A stretch of DNA of 64,000 nt from Bradyrhizobium erythrophlei. Lineage in GTDB: Bacteria > Pseudomonadota > Alphaproteobacteria > Rhizobiales > Xanthobacteraceae. The notes under the pieces are model-generated. The model saw only the letters and a list, made by a program, of their open reading frames with translations. It had not been told where the DNA came from and made no database searches. How positions within the stretch are numbered: the first letter of the stretch is position 1; each line of letters starts with the position of its first letter. The stretch lies in NCBI GenBank assembly GCA_900129675.1, contig FSRD01000001.1, forward strand, positions 5,631,501-5,695,500, given 5' to 3'. Positions 33,801 through 42,526 of the stretch are shown one piece after another. Position numbers and translations under genes: made by a program.

Positions 33801-35087
33801 TCAGGCTGCGCGCAGAGCGGCTTGGTTGCGGCGACGGTAGGTCATAAAGCCAACGCCGGCGAAGCCCAGGATCATCATCGCCCAAGTGGAGGGCTCGGGA
33901 ACGGCAGTGATAGCCGTCATGGTACCTGTAAATTGGCCGTCTCCCGTGAAAGTCACCTGGCTGACAAACGCAGTTGAATTGTTCGGGTCGAGACCCAAGC
34001 TTGCATCAATACCTAATACTTCGAACCTGCTGACGCCGCCTGGACCAAAGTTGTACAGGGTATTCGCTCCGAGCTGCTGCGCGAACACGAAAGACGTGCC
34101 ATTCCATACATAAAGATCATATGGATGCGAAAGGCCCAGATTTGGCAGTTCCACCGTCGCAAAGTTTGGATTGCCAACACCAATCGAGAAAATATAACCA
34201 AGAGCAGCCGCCGGGTCTAAGTTAACAGATTGCCCGTGGCTAACATCAATGTTGAAGCTGTAGACAGTCGCTCCCACGGTGTTGACCGATGAGACCGGAA
34301 TGTTCACGGGACCACTGAATTGCGAGGTCGCGTTGGGGTGAAAATCGAAGAAGCTCTGAGAACTCGCTCCGTTCGTTGCATTGTCTTGAGTTCGGTAATC
34401 GTCGCGGACAAGGACACCATAGTGACCGGTTGGAGACAGCGCACCAAATCCAGGAATATTTCCTGGAACAGTAACGCTGGTCACGCCTGGCTGCACGTCC
34501 GTTCTGAAAATTTCCTGCTTATTATTATTGAGGTCGAAAATAAAAACCCTCGTCGCCTGATTGTAGCCGGTGGGTGCAGTGACAGCAGGCGCATTCCAGG
34601 AAATTGTCGGCGTTGTTGTCGTCCCCGAGGTCCCGCTAATTGTTACTCCGGTAATAAACGGAGGGGGCGGAAGGCTAGCCGGAATGGCGGAGGTGTTAAC
34701 AACCAGAGAGTTGTAGTTCGGGTTGCTGACCGTCAGTTGCCAGGGTCCGATGAGGTTCGGGTTGAACGCAATTGTCCTCTGAAAGAGGTTAGGATCCGGC
34801 ACGGCATTAGAGTACGGGACGATAAGGGTGACGCCGTTCTGCTTCGCGGTCACCATCGTTTGTGACGCGAAGGCCGCCTCACTTGATCCCGAACTGAGAT
34901 GGAAGCGTCCTCCAAAGGCAAGGAACTCTGTCGCTACCGGCTGACCGAAGGCCACGTTTGAAGAGTTGTATCCAACATAGTTGAATGTACCGGGAAATCC
35001 CGACGTGTTCGTGTTCTCCACGATGGTATCGGCCTGCGCGATTGCCGGAACCAGAATTAAAGTCGCTATGCATAGTGCACTGCGCAT
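33801..35087 (-). CDS. PEPxxWA-CTERM sorted exported protein, large
   Basis: A 428-residue protein, the largest PEP-CTERM cargo here. Signal peptide MRSALCIATLILVPAIAQA. A central region contains a fibronectin type III-like segment (PPPPFITGVTISGTSG ... TPTISWNAPAVTAPTGYN). C-terminal signal VPEPSTWAMMILGFAGVGF then TYRRRN. The fibronectin-like fold is inferred from a few residues. Secreted, probably surface-retained. A strong terminator follows. Confidence 0.88.
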   Translation of the reverse strand: MRSALCIATLILVPAIAQADTIVENTNTSGFPGTFNYVGYNSSNVAFGQPVATEFLAFGGRFHLSSGSSEAAFASQTMVTAKQNGVTLIVPYSNAVPDPNLFQRTIAFNPNLIGPWQLTVSNPNYNSLVVNTSAIPASLPPPPFITGVTISGTSGTTTTPTISWNAPAVTAPTGYNQATRVFIFDLNNNKQEIFRTDVQPGVTSVTVPGNIPGFGALSPTGHYGVLVRDDYRTQDNATNGASSQSFFDFHPNATSQFSGPVNIPVSSVNTVGATVYSFNIDVSHGQSVNLDPAAALGYIFSIGVGNPNFATVELPNLGLSHPYDLYVWNGTSFVFAQQLGANTLYNFGPGGVSRFEVLGIDASLGLDPNNSTAFVSQVTFTGDGQFTGTMTAITAVPEPSTWAMMILGFAGVGFMTYRRRNQAALRAA

Positions 35088-35350
35088 AAGCGCTCCCCCT
35101 AAAAATATCAAAATTAATCGTGCGAAAATCAGATAGTTAAATACAGGCCAAATGCGACAATCTGTCAACTGTATTTTAAATCAAGTAGCGTTCGCGTGCG
35201 TTTGCACGTCGAACCTACTGCCAATGCGGTCTCAGATTTTGGCTGAACTTCGACTGGAGGCGAGTGGAATCCGTGGACGCAATCACAGCCGAGCGGCCAC
35301 CGGCATGTCTCAAAAGTGCCAAACCCAGAAATGGCAGATGCAGGCCGCGT

Positions 35351-35377
35351 AAACAAAAAGCCGCCCGAAGGCGGCTT
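35351..35377 (-). terminator. Intrinsic terminator after PEP-CTERM gene 35402-36019
   Basis: Stem agccgcccgaaggcggct followed on the minus strand by ttttgttt. Confidence 0.92.
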
Positions 35378-35401
35378 CTATTCAAATCCGTTGATAGTGG
35401 A

Positions 35402-36019
35402 TCAGGCAGCGAACATCGCTGGCGTTGACCTGCGGCGATGAGCCAAGAAGCCAATGCCTGCGAAGCCCAGGATCATCATGGCCCAGGTGGAGGGTTCGGG
35501 CACAGCTGAAACACTCAAATTGGAAGCTACGAATTGCCCATTGTAGTAGTCGTAGTAGCCGTCGGGAGTCTTTAATTGGGTTGCAATCTGCATGGGGCCG
35601 TTGGGCCAAGGAATAATATAGAAATAATCATCCAGCCCAGAAATTAGAAAGTTATTAGCCAGCGGATTGAGCGAAGAAATGACCCCTGAGCCACTGACGA
35701 AGCATGTACCACAGTCCGTCCCGGGAGCCGTGTAAGTACTGACCACAAATCCGGAGCCGGGCGGTAGCGCCGTACCGTCAAGGTTCAAGCTGAGCACACT
35801 GTTAAAGGTCACGTCGCCACTCGCTTCGGTTCCAACAATGGTACCGGAGACGACATGGGTGTGGGATGGAGCGTCAAGTGAGGGATACCCGAAGCCATTG
35901 TCCACGATCGTATAACTAAATTCGAAGACCGCAGCGTTAGCACTTCCCCCAAACGTAAACAGTGCTGCCGCTAAACCAACGGCTTTCAAACAAGCCTTCA
36001 CCTTAAAAACGTTCGTCAA
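35402..36019 (-). CDS. PEPxxWA-CTERM sorted exported protein
   Basis: A 205-residue protein. Signal peptide ends GGSANA. The mature domain is beta-rich with one Cys pair (TDCGTCF) and a Tyr-rich strand (DGYYDYYNGQF). Sorting signal VPEPSTWAMMILGFAGIGF and basic tail HRRRS. The start MTNVFKVKACLKAVG leaves a slightly long n-region. No enzymatic motif. Confidence 0.88.
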   Translation of the reverse strand: MTNVFKVKACLKAVGLAAALFTFGGSANAAVFEFSYTIVDNGFGYPSLDAPSHTHVVSGTIVGTEASGDVTFNSVLSLNLDGTALPPGSGFVVSTYTAPGTDCGTCFVSGSGVISSLNPLANNFLISGLDDYFYIIPWPNGPMQIATQLKTPDGYYDYYNGQFVASNLSVSAVPEPSTWAMMILGFAGIGFLAHRRRSTPAMFAA

Positions 36020-36176
36020 AGTATTTGCCCCCGATTTGATTGATCTTATTCACGAATTATCGGACGGGGTCAATTGCATTATGTCAGGCACCCTGACCAA
36101 AAACCTTGTCACCGATTATTTCGCGGATTGTACAGGAGCTTAAAACGGGCCACCGCGCCTGGTGACTGGTAGTCTC

Positions 36177-36204
36177 AAAAAGCAAAGCCGCCTGGAGGCG
36201 ACTT
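36177..36204 (-). terminator. Degenerate terminator after PEP-CTERM pseudogene
   Basis: aagccgcctggaggcgactt has the same core as the other terminators but with mismatches in the stem, in keeping with decay of the gene it follows. Confidence 0.7.
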
Positions 36205-36231
36205 CGCAATTTCAATCCTGATGATCGTCGA

Positions 36232-37015
36232 TCAGGCGACCAGTAATGCTGGCCTCGACTTCCGGCGATAATCTTCCGACTATGGGCGCGGACTCGTAAG
36301 TAAGCCATGAAACCGATTCCAGCGAAGCCTAGGATCATCATCGCCCAGGTGGAGGGTTCGGGGACAGCTCCCGCGATCGCTGAAAAGCTCTCCGGTCCGC
36401 CGTCGGCGTCGCCAAGCGTCGCTCAAGCGCAATGCGGAAATTGCCGAATCCGGTTTGGTTGAAGACGGTGTTGTTCACATAGGTCTGCTCAGATGAATCG
36501 ACGTCAAATACGAATCCGCCGTTCCCGTGGCCATGGTCGGCGGCCAGTCCCAAGAAATTCTGCTGCCCATCGATTGCGGCGATGACGGTGTTGCCGTTGT
36601 AGAACTTCAGCGTAATGTCACGCACGTTGATGTGACTGTCGCTCTCGCTCGGATTGAACAGGATTTCGACTTGCGAGGCCGTTGACCAATGCAGCGACGA
36701 GAGGGTGGGAATGCCGAACTTCTGATTATCGCCGAACGGATTGACTTCCTGACCACCTGTGTTGGTCACGCCATTACCGTCGTGGACGTTTGTGTTTAGC
36801 GATCGCACCGCCTTCGTGAATTGATCCGCCAACTATACTAACCACGCCGGACTCGACGCCGTGGTCGGCGTTCTTGGCCTGCACAGTGAGGAGGCTGTGA
36901 ACGTTTCCAAAGCCGAGCGCGCCAACGTCCACACGGCTGTCATAGACCAGGCTAGCGGATGCAGGCGATCAAGAGAGCGCGGATAAAGCAACTCCAGCGA
37001 ACGTTCCTGGAAGCG
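36232..37015 (-). pseudogene. PEPxxWA-CTERM protein gene with several lesions
   Basis: Minus-strand text GVALSALS, a stop, then SPASASLVYDSRVDVGALGF and HSLLTVQAKNADHGVESG. A frame change near 36830 leads into DQFTKAVRSLNTNVHDGNG and SASQVEI-like strands (STASQVEILFNPSESDS, ITLKFYNGNTVIAAIDGQQ). A second frame change comes before MMILGFAGIGFMAY. A 32-base insertion (36271-36302) then splits the sorting-signal tail from YRRKSRPALLVA. The parent belongs to a recognisable PEP-CTERM family with a repeating NPS/DGS beta pattern. At least four inactivating changes are visible. Confidence 0.75.
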
Positions 37016-37018
37016 CGT

Positions 37019-37041
37019 TAAAAGACCCCTGGGGGCGGTCT
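37019..37041 (-). terminator. Terminator after PEP-CTERM gene 37072-37698
   Basis: gacccctgggggcggtct forms an imperfect version of the common hairpin, followed by a short T-run on the minus strand. Confidence 0.7.
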
Positions 37042-37071
37042 CTTAGACGCGGTGTTTGGGTTTTCGTGCGA

Positions 37072-37698
37072 TCAGGCCAAACGGAGCGACATCCCCACCC
37101 CATTGCGACGGCGATAGGCCATGAAGCCAACGCCGGCAAAGCCCAAGATCATCATCGCCCAGGTGGAGGTCTCTGGAACGGCACTCACGTTCACTTTCTC
37201 AACACCCCAGCCTTCATCGCCTAGGCCCTGAAAGCCGGCATGGTTCGGTTGGGGCAGGCTCGAGTAGTGAAATTCGAGCGTATTCAATCCACCGTTTAAG
37301 GCGAGGCTGGCGAAGCTAAAGGTTTCTTGACCGCCATTGAAACCAACCACGAGACCATTGCTCGTGGGGTTACCTAAAGTCACGCCACCCACGCTCGAGA
37401 TTACTACGGCTTGGCTGGTATTGCTACCACCTCCAAGGTTGAACGTGCCCTCAAAGATCACGTTACCATTCAACTTCAGCGTAAAGTCGTCCTCGTAAAA
37501 GTTATGCCCGTCGAGGCTCCTATAGCCGTCGAGGGTAAACGAAAGCGCCGTCGTTGGTGCGGACGAATTGAAGGACAAGGGCAATGAAGTATCCGTCGCC
37601 AGTTGGGCGGAGGGGCCCGCGTATATGATGCCAGCGTGGGCGGATGCGGCAAGCGCCGTCGACAGGGTTAACCCGGCAAGAATGGACCGAAGCTTCAT
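37072..37698 (-). CDS. PEPxxWA-CTERM-like exported protein with PET variant
   Basis: A 208-residue protein. Signal peptide MKLRSILAGLTLSTALAASA. The mature part is a beta sandwich-like domain (YEDDFTLKLNGNVIFEGTF; NTLEFHYSSLPQPNHAGF). The sorting signal reads VPETSTWAMMILGFAGVGF, so the second proline of PEP is replaced by threonine. Everything else in the signal and the RRR tail is conserved. Whether exosortase accepts PET is not known to me. Confidence 0.87.
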   Translation of the reverse strand: MKLRSILAGLTLSTALAASAHAGIIYAGPSAQLATDTSLPLSFNSSAPTTALSFTLDGYRSLDGHNFYEDDFTLKLNGNVIFEGTFNLGGGSNTSQAVVISSVGGVTLGNPTSNGLVVGFNGGQETFSFASLALNGGLNTLEFHYSSLPQPNHAGFQGLGDEGWGVEKVNVSAVPETSTWAMMILGFAGVGFMAYRRRNGVGMSLRLA

Positions 37699-38068
37699 AT
37701 GAACCTCCAAAAAGCTCAATTTGCACTTTTAAAAATCAATATTAAAAAATAAATAACTCCGGTGTGGGAGTCAAATGAATATTGCATGAATATCGCAGCC
37801 CATTCGGTAGATCTGCCGGTTGGAAGTGGTTCAAAAGGCCAATTGAGACTTATATTGCTCGGCTCGGTCCGACGCGCGTCCGCCGCTTCAATTATTTCAC
37901 ATTAAATAGCCGGACGCCGACAGCTGAAGGTAAAGGCGCCAATTGAACCGGATCTTTTGGGCGTTGAGCTGAGGCGCTCTCTGGCGCAATCTGCCAAATG
38001 GGCGCCACAACACTGGACAACAATCACCAGGATATCGAGCGCCCGGGGCGCACCGGCTGCTCGGGTAA
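37699..38068. other. Intergenic region with dispersed repeat copy 2
   Basis: Contains the AT-rich promoter side of the PEP-CTERM gene (tttaaaaatcaatattaaaa) and the repeat copy at 37885-37928. No gene is supported. Confidence 0.5.
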
Positions 38069-38476
38069 TCAGTCTGAGGTCGTTGGTTTATTCATGCAAA
38101 AATGCTGGATCGTCCTGGCGAACAGAATTCCGGTGGCTCCGCCGGCTACCTTCTCCAACGCATCCATCAACGTTCCATGCCGGTCGGGTGTTAGCGTCTG
38201 CGCGATTTCGAGGAATGCGGCGGCGCCAAGCACGATGCAGCAGACCAGGATTGTGCGTCGGGGGTAGGCAAAGCTAAACAGTGTGCCGAGGATCGCGAAT
38301 GCGACGACATGTTCAAGGTGGGCGTAGGTGCCCATCTCCGGCTGCATCAGGAACGGTGCGAGCTTGAAATAGATCGCGTAGACGAAACCGACCTTGGTCA
38401 AGGTGGCGTAGGCGATGGCAATGATCGCCACCCACGCCAACGCGGTGATCAGCCTGACGACGTTGTTCCGGTTCAT
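38069..38476 (-). CDS. VanZ-like membrane protein
   Basis: A 135-residue protein with four predicted membrane helices (ITALAWVAIIAIAYATL; EHVVAFAILGTLFSFA; ILVCCIVLGAAAFLEIAQ; VAGGATGILFART). The VanZ family pattern is H-x-x-x-F then EIAQ...RHGTLMDALEKVAGG. Its biochemical role is unclear; VanZ-like genes often accompany polysaccharide and exosortase loci. It has no coupled neighbour here. The start at the internal ATG MNRNNVVRL was chosen. Confidence 0.8.
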   Translation of the reverse strand: MNRNNVVRLITALAWVAIIAIAYATLTKVGFVYAIYFKLAPFLMQPEMGTYAHLEHVVAFAILGTLFSFAYPRRTILVCCIVLGAAAFLEIAQTLTPDRHGTLMDALEKVAGGATGILFARTIQHFCMNKPTTSD

Positions 38477-38772
38477 GCTGGACTTGTGCAATGACGTCGA
38501 GCCCGATGCGAGCAAATCGGCTACTTAACCTTAACCTCTGGAGCGAACTGCAGCTTAAGCGGCATTATTCCGTAGTTAGCCCGTTGCGGCTAGGCTCCGT
38601 GTTACGCCCGACCGGTTTGGTAAACAAGGCTACAAATCAGCGCCGACATTGCGATAGGTGCGGTTAGACGGTCCCCAATCAATTTCCGCTAGAGACATCA
38701 GAGCGCGCGGAGCCGAGGGCTTTTTTGTTGATCGCCCCTCGTCAAGCACGACGCCGACTGCGGAGTTTATCG

Positions 38773-39141
38773 ATGTTGCCAAGAGTTTTGCGTCAGGGAA
38801 TCCTGGCTTTATGCGCGGTTGCGCTAACGGGTGCGCTTTTGCCGGATGCTGCGCTGGCACGAGGCGGGCTTTATGCCGGCGCCGGGCTCCGCGGTTACGG
38901 CTTCGGATTACACAGGCCTGCGTATGGGGCTCTCGCCGTGGGTCTGGGTTTTGGTCTCGGCTACGGCTATTACGGTTATCCCCTGGATGACTCATACGAC
39001 TATCCTTACGGATATGGCGAGTACGCCGAATATGGGCCATGGGCTTATCGCGGATATGCCGGCAGCGGCTGCCTGTTATCGCAGCGCCGCGTGTGGACCG
39101 CTTATGGCCTGCGTTGGCGAACGGTCAGGATCTGTAACTGA
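38773..39141 (+). CDS. Gly/Tyr-rich exported protein
   Basis: A 122-residue protein. Signal peptide (ILALCAVALTGALLPDAALA), then a glycine- and tyrosine-rich stretch (GLGFGLGYGYYGYPLDDSYD; YPYGYGEYAEYG) and a C-terminal pair of cysteines (GSGCLLSQRRV ... TVRIC). This type is common in Bradyrhizobium as a small periplasmic or surface protein of unknown function. The start at 38773 gives a normal signal peptide. Confidence 0.75.
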   Translation: MLPRVLRQGILALCAVALTGALLPDAALARGGLYAGAGLRGYGFGLHRPAYGALAVGLGFGLGYGYYGYPLDDSYDYPYGYGEYAEYGPWAYRGYAGSGCLLSQRRVWTAYGLRWRTVRICN

Positions 39142-39314
39142 ATACGCCGCAACCGAGAGCGGCAGGGGGCATGACGGCCTATGCGAAGTTTTTGGCGGTA
39201 CATCCACCGCCATCACGCTCGGCGTCTTACCTTCCGAACGCCCAGACCAAGCCCTCTATGAGCAACCAGGACCACCCTAACGTCGCGCCAGTAATGGCAA
39301 TCAGATAGATGACC

Positions 39315-39506
39315 TTAGTTATATGGGAACGCACGATCTCCCCTTGGGGCGGGTCGTTCGACGCTGGACGAAAGTTGCGAATCGGACTGGCTTCTTGAGA
39401 CGGCCTCGCGCAGCCTCAGGAGTTCGGCATAACGGGCGCCCAACGATTTCGTCGTTTTCGGCTTTTCGTTGTTGAGTTTTGTATTCGCTGATTTTTGACG
39501 TGTCAT
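39315..39506 (-). CDS. Small basic protein, relative of the one at 7073
   Basis: A 63-residue protein, MTRQKSANTKLNNEKPKTTK, then SLGARYAELLRLREAVSRSQ. It has a basic N-terminus and one amphipathic helix like the 48-residue protein at 7073. The C-terminal 20 residues are less conserved-looking. Unknown function. Confidence 0.5.
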   Translation of the reverse strand: MTRQKSANTKLNNEKPKTTKSLGARYAELLRLREAVSRSQSDSQLSSSVERPAPRGDRAFPYN

Positions 39507-39616
39507 GCGCCGCTCCCCGCCGCCAAACTATTAAAAAAATGCCTGAACTTTATCGTTCAAAAGGTAAGTGCAAAAAGACCGTAACAAGTTTCCGCTACAT
39601 CGCAACAAAACCTATG

Positions 39617-39658
39617 TATTAAGCTTGATAGCCGCGCAGAAAGTTAAATCTGGAACTC
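39617..39658. repeat. Dispersed ~42-bp repeat, copy 2
   Basis: Partner of 1810-1851; shares ttaagcttgatag and, 12 bases on, gttaaatctggaac. Confidence 0.5.
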
Positions 39659-39790
39659 GTACCGCCGTTTTGGCTATGCCTGAAAACTAATGACCGGGAA
39701 ACTACGGGTCCTGTCGAAGCTGCTGAAGTTTAGTAAACCGAATTACCATGAACGCAGCCTGAATGAACCCTGCCGATAGCTGACCCGGGG

Positions 39791-41635
39791 TTATTTGACC
39801 GCGGGCGTCGAGGCGCTGCCGGTAGCGGCATGCCATGGCCAAGTCGCGAGGATCCGCATGGCATCCGCGTCGAGGATCTGCTTTTTGGCTTTCACTTCTT
39901 CCGTCACAATCTTCAGGTCCTCGTCCAAATAGTAGAAATTGGAGCAGCGTGAATTATAGTCGTTCGCCAGCATATTATAGGCCTGAATATCCTCGCGACC
40001 CTGAACATGCTGTTTAATCACGCGCAGCCGCTCTTCCTGAAAATGGCAATAGCGAACAAAGTCCTGTTTAAAGTGCTCACCCTTGCTGGCCGGCGGAATA
40101 ACCTCAGGTTCCTCTTTTGGAACCGCCAGCGCCGCTGCGTCTCTAAAAGGTGACAGGGGCAGATTGAGATGTCGATACGCGAGGAAAGCGGAGAACATTA
40201 CAACGGGTACGACAGCAATGAAAGAGGCCGTCCTTATGTAGCTGCGTTTGCGTATCGTCGTTGCTGGGCCGTTCCGGATTTCCAACTTGCTTAGGTCGTC
40301 GCGGAGAATGTCGAGAACGGCCGGGGAGGCGGGCAGTGTTTCTCCGAATCGCAATAGATCGGAGATCAACCTCGTGGCAGCGCCCGCTAGTTCCGGTCGA
40401 GCATGAAGATTGGAGGCGAAATCGCGGATCGACGCCCATGGCCGCTCATTTAGTTCGGTCGGGTGTGTCGCCGTGACAGCCGCGGAGAACGCCTCCCACA
40501 GAACGTAGGCCTGCCCGCTGGATCCCTTGCCAAATCCTCTCTTCTGGATCGCCGCAATCAAAAGGGCTGGCTCGCGACTGAAATCTTGAATCAACTCCTC
40601 CAACGGTTTGATCTTGGCTTCCAGCAATAGTTCCTGGAGAGCCATTGCGGCTTCTTCGAAGGGGTCGACGAAACCGGGCAATAGACTGAATGCGTCGAGG
40701 CAGACAGTGACGGTCTTTCGCGCAGCCTCATGGTCGCCACGTGCGATCAGATCCGCAAGCAGGACGCGCGCGCGAGCGACGATTCTGTCGACCCCATCAT
40801 TGCAAAGCTTTTGATGCGCGTCGAACAGGGCCAAAGGCGCGACCGTCGATATCCAACCAACCAGAGCTTTTTCGAATTTTCCGAAGGATGACGTGTCGTC
40901 CGGCCGTTGTTCGATGGCCTCGCAGGCCGCGTCGATGTCGTGATTTGCGCTCAAGTTCAGTCCAGTCGGAGACCGACGGTAGGCGTCCAGAAGACCGGAT
41001 AAGGCTTCGAGGCGATATCGATCGTCGCTCGAAAGAATTTGACGGACACATTCGAGCAGCGGCGCCGCCGCGCACTGGATTGTGTCAAATGCGGCAACGG
41101 CGGATTCGGAATGCAGGGTCAGAAGCTCCTGCAACCCCTGGCGAATGCCAACCAGTGACGGCATGGGGAAGCCTGCGCGACTTCGACACTCCCTTAGAAT
41201 CTCGTAAATTGCGGCGGCATCGATCGCAGCATGGGCGCCGACGAGCGCGGACAGCAGATCGGCCTCGGCGGCGTGTCGGGCGCCAAGGTGAGCCAGGAAG
41301 TTGGCTCTCGACAAAGGCGGTAAATTGTTTGCAGCCTGCAAGAGCTCGGAGACGGGGGCGTTGCCGGACAGATCGGCGTAGAACGCGTTGACCTGTTCGG
41401 TAGTGCTGTCGAGGGGGTAGGCGAGTTCGCATAGCAGTCTTTGCGCCGGGTCCACGATGCTATCGCGCGCCTCGGCTAGCGTCTGGTTAGGGGCTACTGC
41501 CCGCGCACGCGCGATGGCATAGGCTTGCTCGACTTGTGCACTCGTCGCGGTCGGATCGATGGCGAGCAAACGAAAGCGACCGGCGAGGAGATCGTACCGA
41601 GACGAAGCACCGGTGCTTGTCGGCTGATCCTGCAT
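39791..41635 (-). CDS. Large membrane-anchored protein with J-domain-like N-terminus
   Basis: A 614-residue protein. The first ~70 residues (YDLLAGRFRLLAIDPTATSA, QVEQAYAIAR) resemble the start of a DnaJ-like fold but lack HPD. A long alpha-helical, repeat-like region follows (about 80-460). One membrane helix is at about 470-490 (SYIRTASFIAVVPVVMFSAF). A C-terminal ~120-residue domain has two cysteines (VRYCHFQEER, SRCSNFYY). The topology would put the helical part in the cytoplasm and the tail in the periplasm. No named family is recognised. It is divergent from gspG, 345 bases away, suggesting a link to secretion; that is inference. Start MQDQPTS has a gggaga upstream. Confidence 0.75.
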   Translation of the reverse strand: MQDQPTSTGASSRYDLLAGRFRLLAIDPTATSAQVEQAYAIARARAVAPNQTLAEARDSIVDPAQRLLCELAYPLDSTTEQVNAFYADLSGNAPVSELLQAANNLPPLSRANFLAHLGARHAAEADLLSALVGAHAAIDAAAIYEILRECRSRAGFPMPSLVGIRQGLQELLTLHSESAVAAFDTIQCAAAPLLECVRQILSSDDRYRLEALSGLLDAYRRSPTGLNLSANHDIDAACEAIEQRPDDTSSFGKFEKALVGWISTVAPLALFDAHQKLCNDGVDRIVARARVLLADLIARGDHEAARKTVTVCLDAFSLLPGFVDPFEEAAMALQELLLEAKIKPLEELIQDFSREPALLIAAIQKRGFGKGSSGQAYVLWEAFSAAVTATHPTELNERPWASIRDFASNLHARPELAGAATRLISDLLRFGETLPASPAVLDILRDDLSKLEIRNGPATTIRKRSYIRTASFIAVVPVVMFSAFLAYRHLNLPLSPFRDAAALAVPKEEPEVIPPASKGEHFKQDFVRYCHFQEERLRVIKQHVQGREDIQAYNMLANDYNSRCSNFYYLDEDLKIVTEEVKAKKQILDADAMRILATWPWHAATGSASTPAVK

Positions 41636-41905
41636 GTTCGGTCGTTCTCCCGCCAAACCTCGCGCCCGGCCGCCGAGGTTCGCAATATGACTGCCAACGC
41701 GCCGCGCAAACGCGTTAGCAGATCCTCAACCAACGAACCGGCACACGGTGGCCGCTCCGAAAGGAAGCGTTAATCAACCGTTCTCGATCTATCAAGCGAT
41801 TAGCCAGACAAAAGGCATCCGCAAACGGGATCGCGACCGAAATTATGCGCAATTGTCCAGAATACGTTACCTCGCATTGACCGCTTCCCGAGCGGGGGCA
41901 AACTC

Positions 41906-41961
41906 GTCAATTGTTTGGAGAGAACTAGCCGACAGTATCGCTCATGAAATTCACGAAGATG
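41906..41961 (+). promoter_or_regulatory. Recurrent ~60-bp upstream motif, copy 1 (gspG)
   Basis: gtcaattgtttggagagaac, then gccgacagtatcgc and catgaaattcac. Gapless relatives occur at 50445 and 53140, all upstream of plus-strand genes. It lies 20-75 bases before the gspG start. Confidence 0.55.
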
Positions 41962-41980
41962 AATTCCAGGGGCGATCACA

Positions 41981-42472
41981 ATGTCGATTAAGGTGACACC
42001 GATTCTTACAAAGCGTTTGCCGAGCCGGCGCCGGGCACTGCTGCGCCGCGGCCGAAATGACGCGGGCTATACGCTGCTCGAGTTGCTGGTGGTGATGGGC
42101 ATTCTGGCCGTGCTGACCGCGGTCGCCACGCCGCAGTTGATGGGTTATTTCGGCAAGGCCAAAATGCAGTCGGTTCAGCTGCAGATCGAGAACATCGGGA
42201 CCGCGCTTGAAATGTATTACATGGAGAACGGCGCCTATCCGAGCGCAAATGTCGGCCTCAAGGCTTTGCTCGAAGCCACGCCAGAAGCGCCAAGGTGGAA
42301 CGGTCCTTATCTGAAAAAGGCCAAAAACCTGCTCGATCCCTGGGGGCGCCCCTACCAGTATAGTTATCCCGGTTCGAACGGGGAGTATGAGGTCTTCTCG
42401 CTCGGCCCGACCGGCAAGGCGGTCTCGGCGTCGGCGGCTTCGACTTCGTCATACCGAAGTGCGGGAAGCTAG
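41981..42472 (+). CDS. gspG: T2SS major pseudopilin GspG, away from the gsp cluster
   Basis: A 163-residue protein. A leader of ~28 residues ends DAG, then YTLLELLVVMGILAVLTAVA with Glu +5. The GspG C-terminal features are present: MYYMENGAYPSANVGLKALL, WNGPYLKKAKNLLDPWGRPY and GSNGEYEVFSLGPTGK. It polymerises into the pseudopilus after GspO cleavage. This is the only GspG in the window and the cluster at 7826-19330 has none, so it very likely serves that system. An aggggc ribosome binding site precedes the ATG. It has its own promoter region with a recurrent motif. Confidence 0.95.
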   Translation: MSIKVTPILTKRLPSRRRALLRRGRNDAGYTLLELLVVMGILAVLTAVATPQLMGYFGKAKMQSVQLQIENIGTALEMYYMENGAYPSANVGLKALLEATPEAPRWNGPYLKKAKNLLDPWGRPYQYSYPGSNGEYEVFSLGPTGKAVSASAASTSSYRSAGS

Positions 42473-42526
42473 GTTGCGGTAGAGCGAAAGCCGTCGTTCG
42501 GTGACGCCGTCGGTTACGGAAAGTGA

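Noticed and set aside
40741..41391. 216-codon plus-strand frame opposite the J-domain-like protein
   Set aside because: Arg-rich text without motif, antisense to a protein with a clear membrane helix and domain structure.
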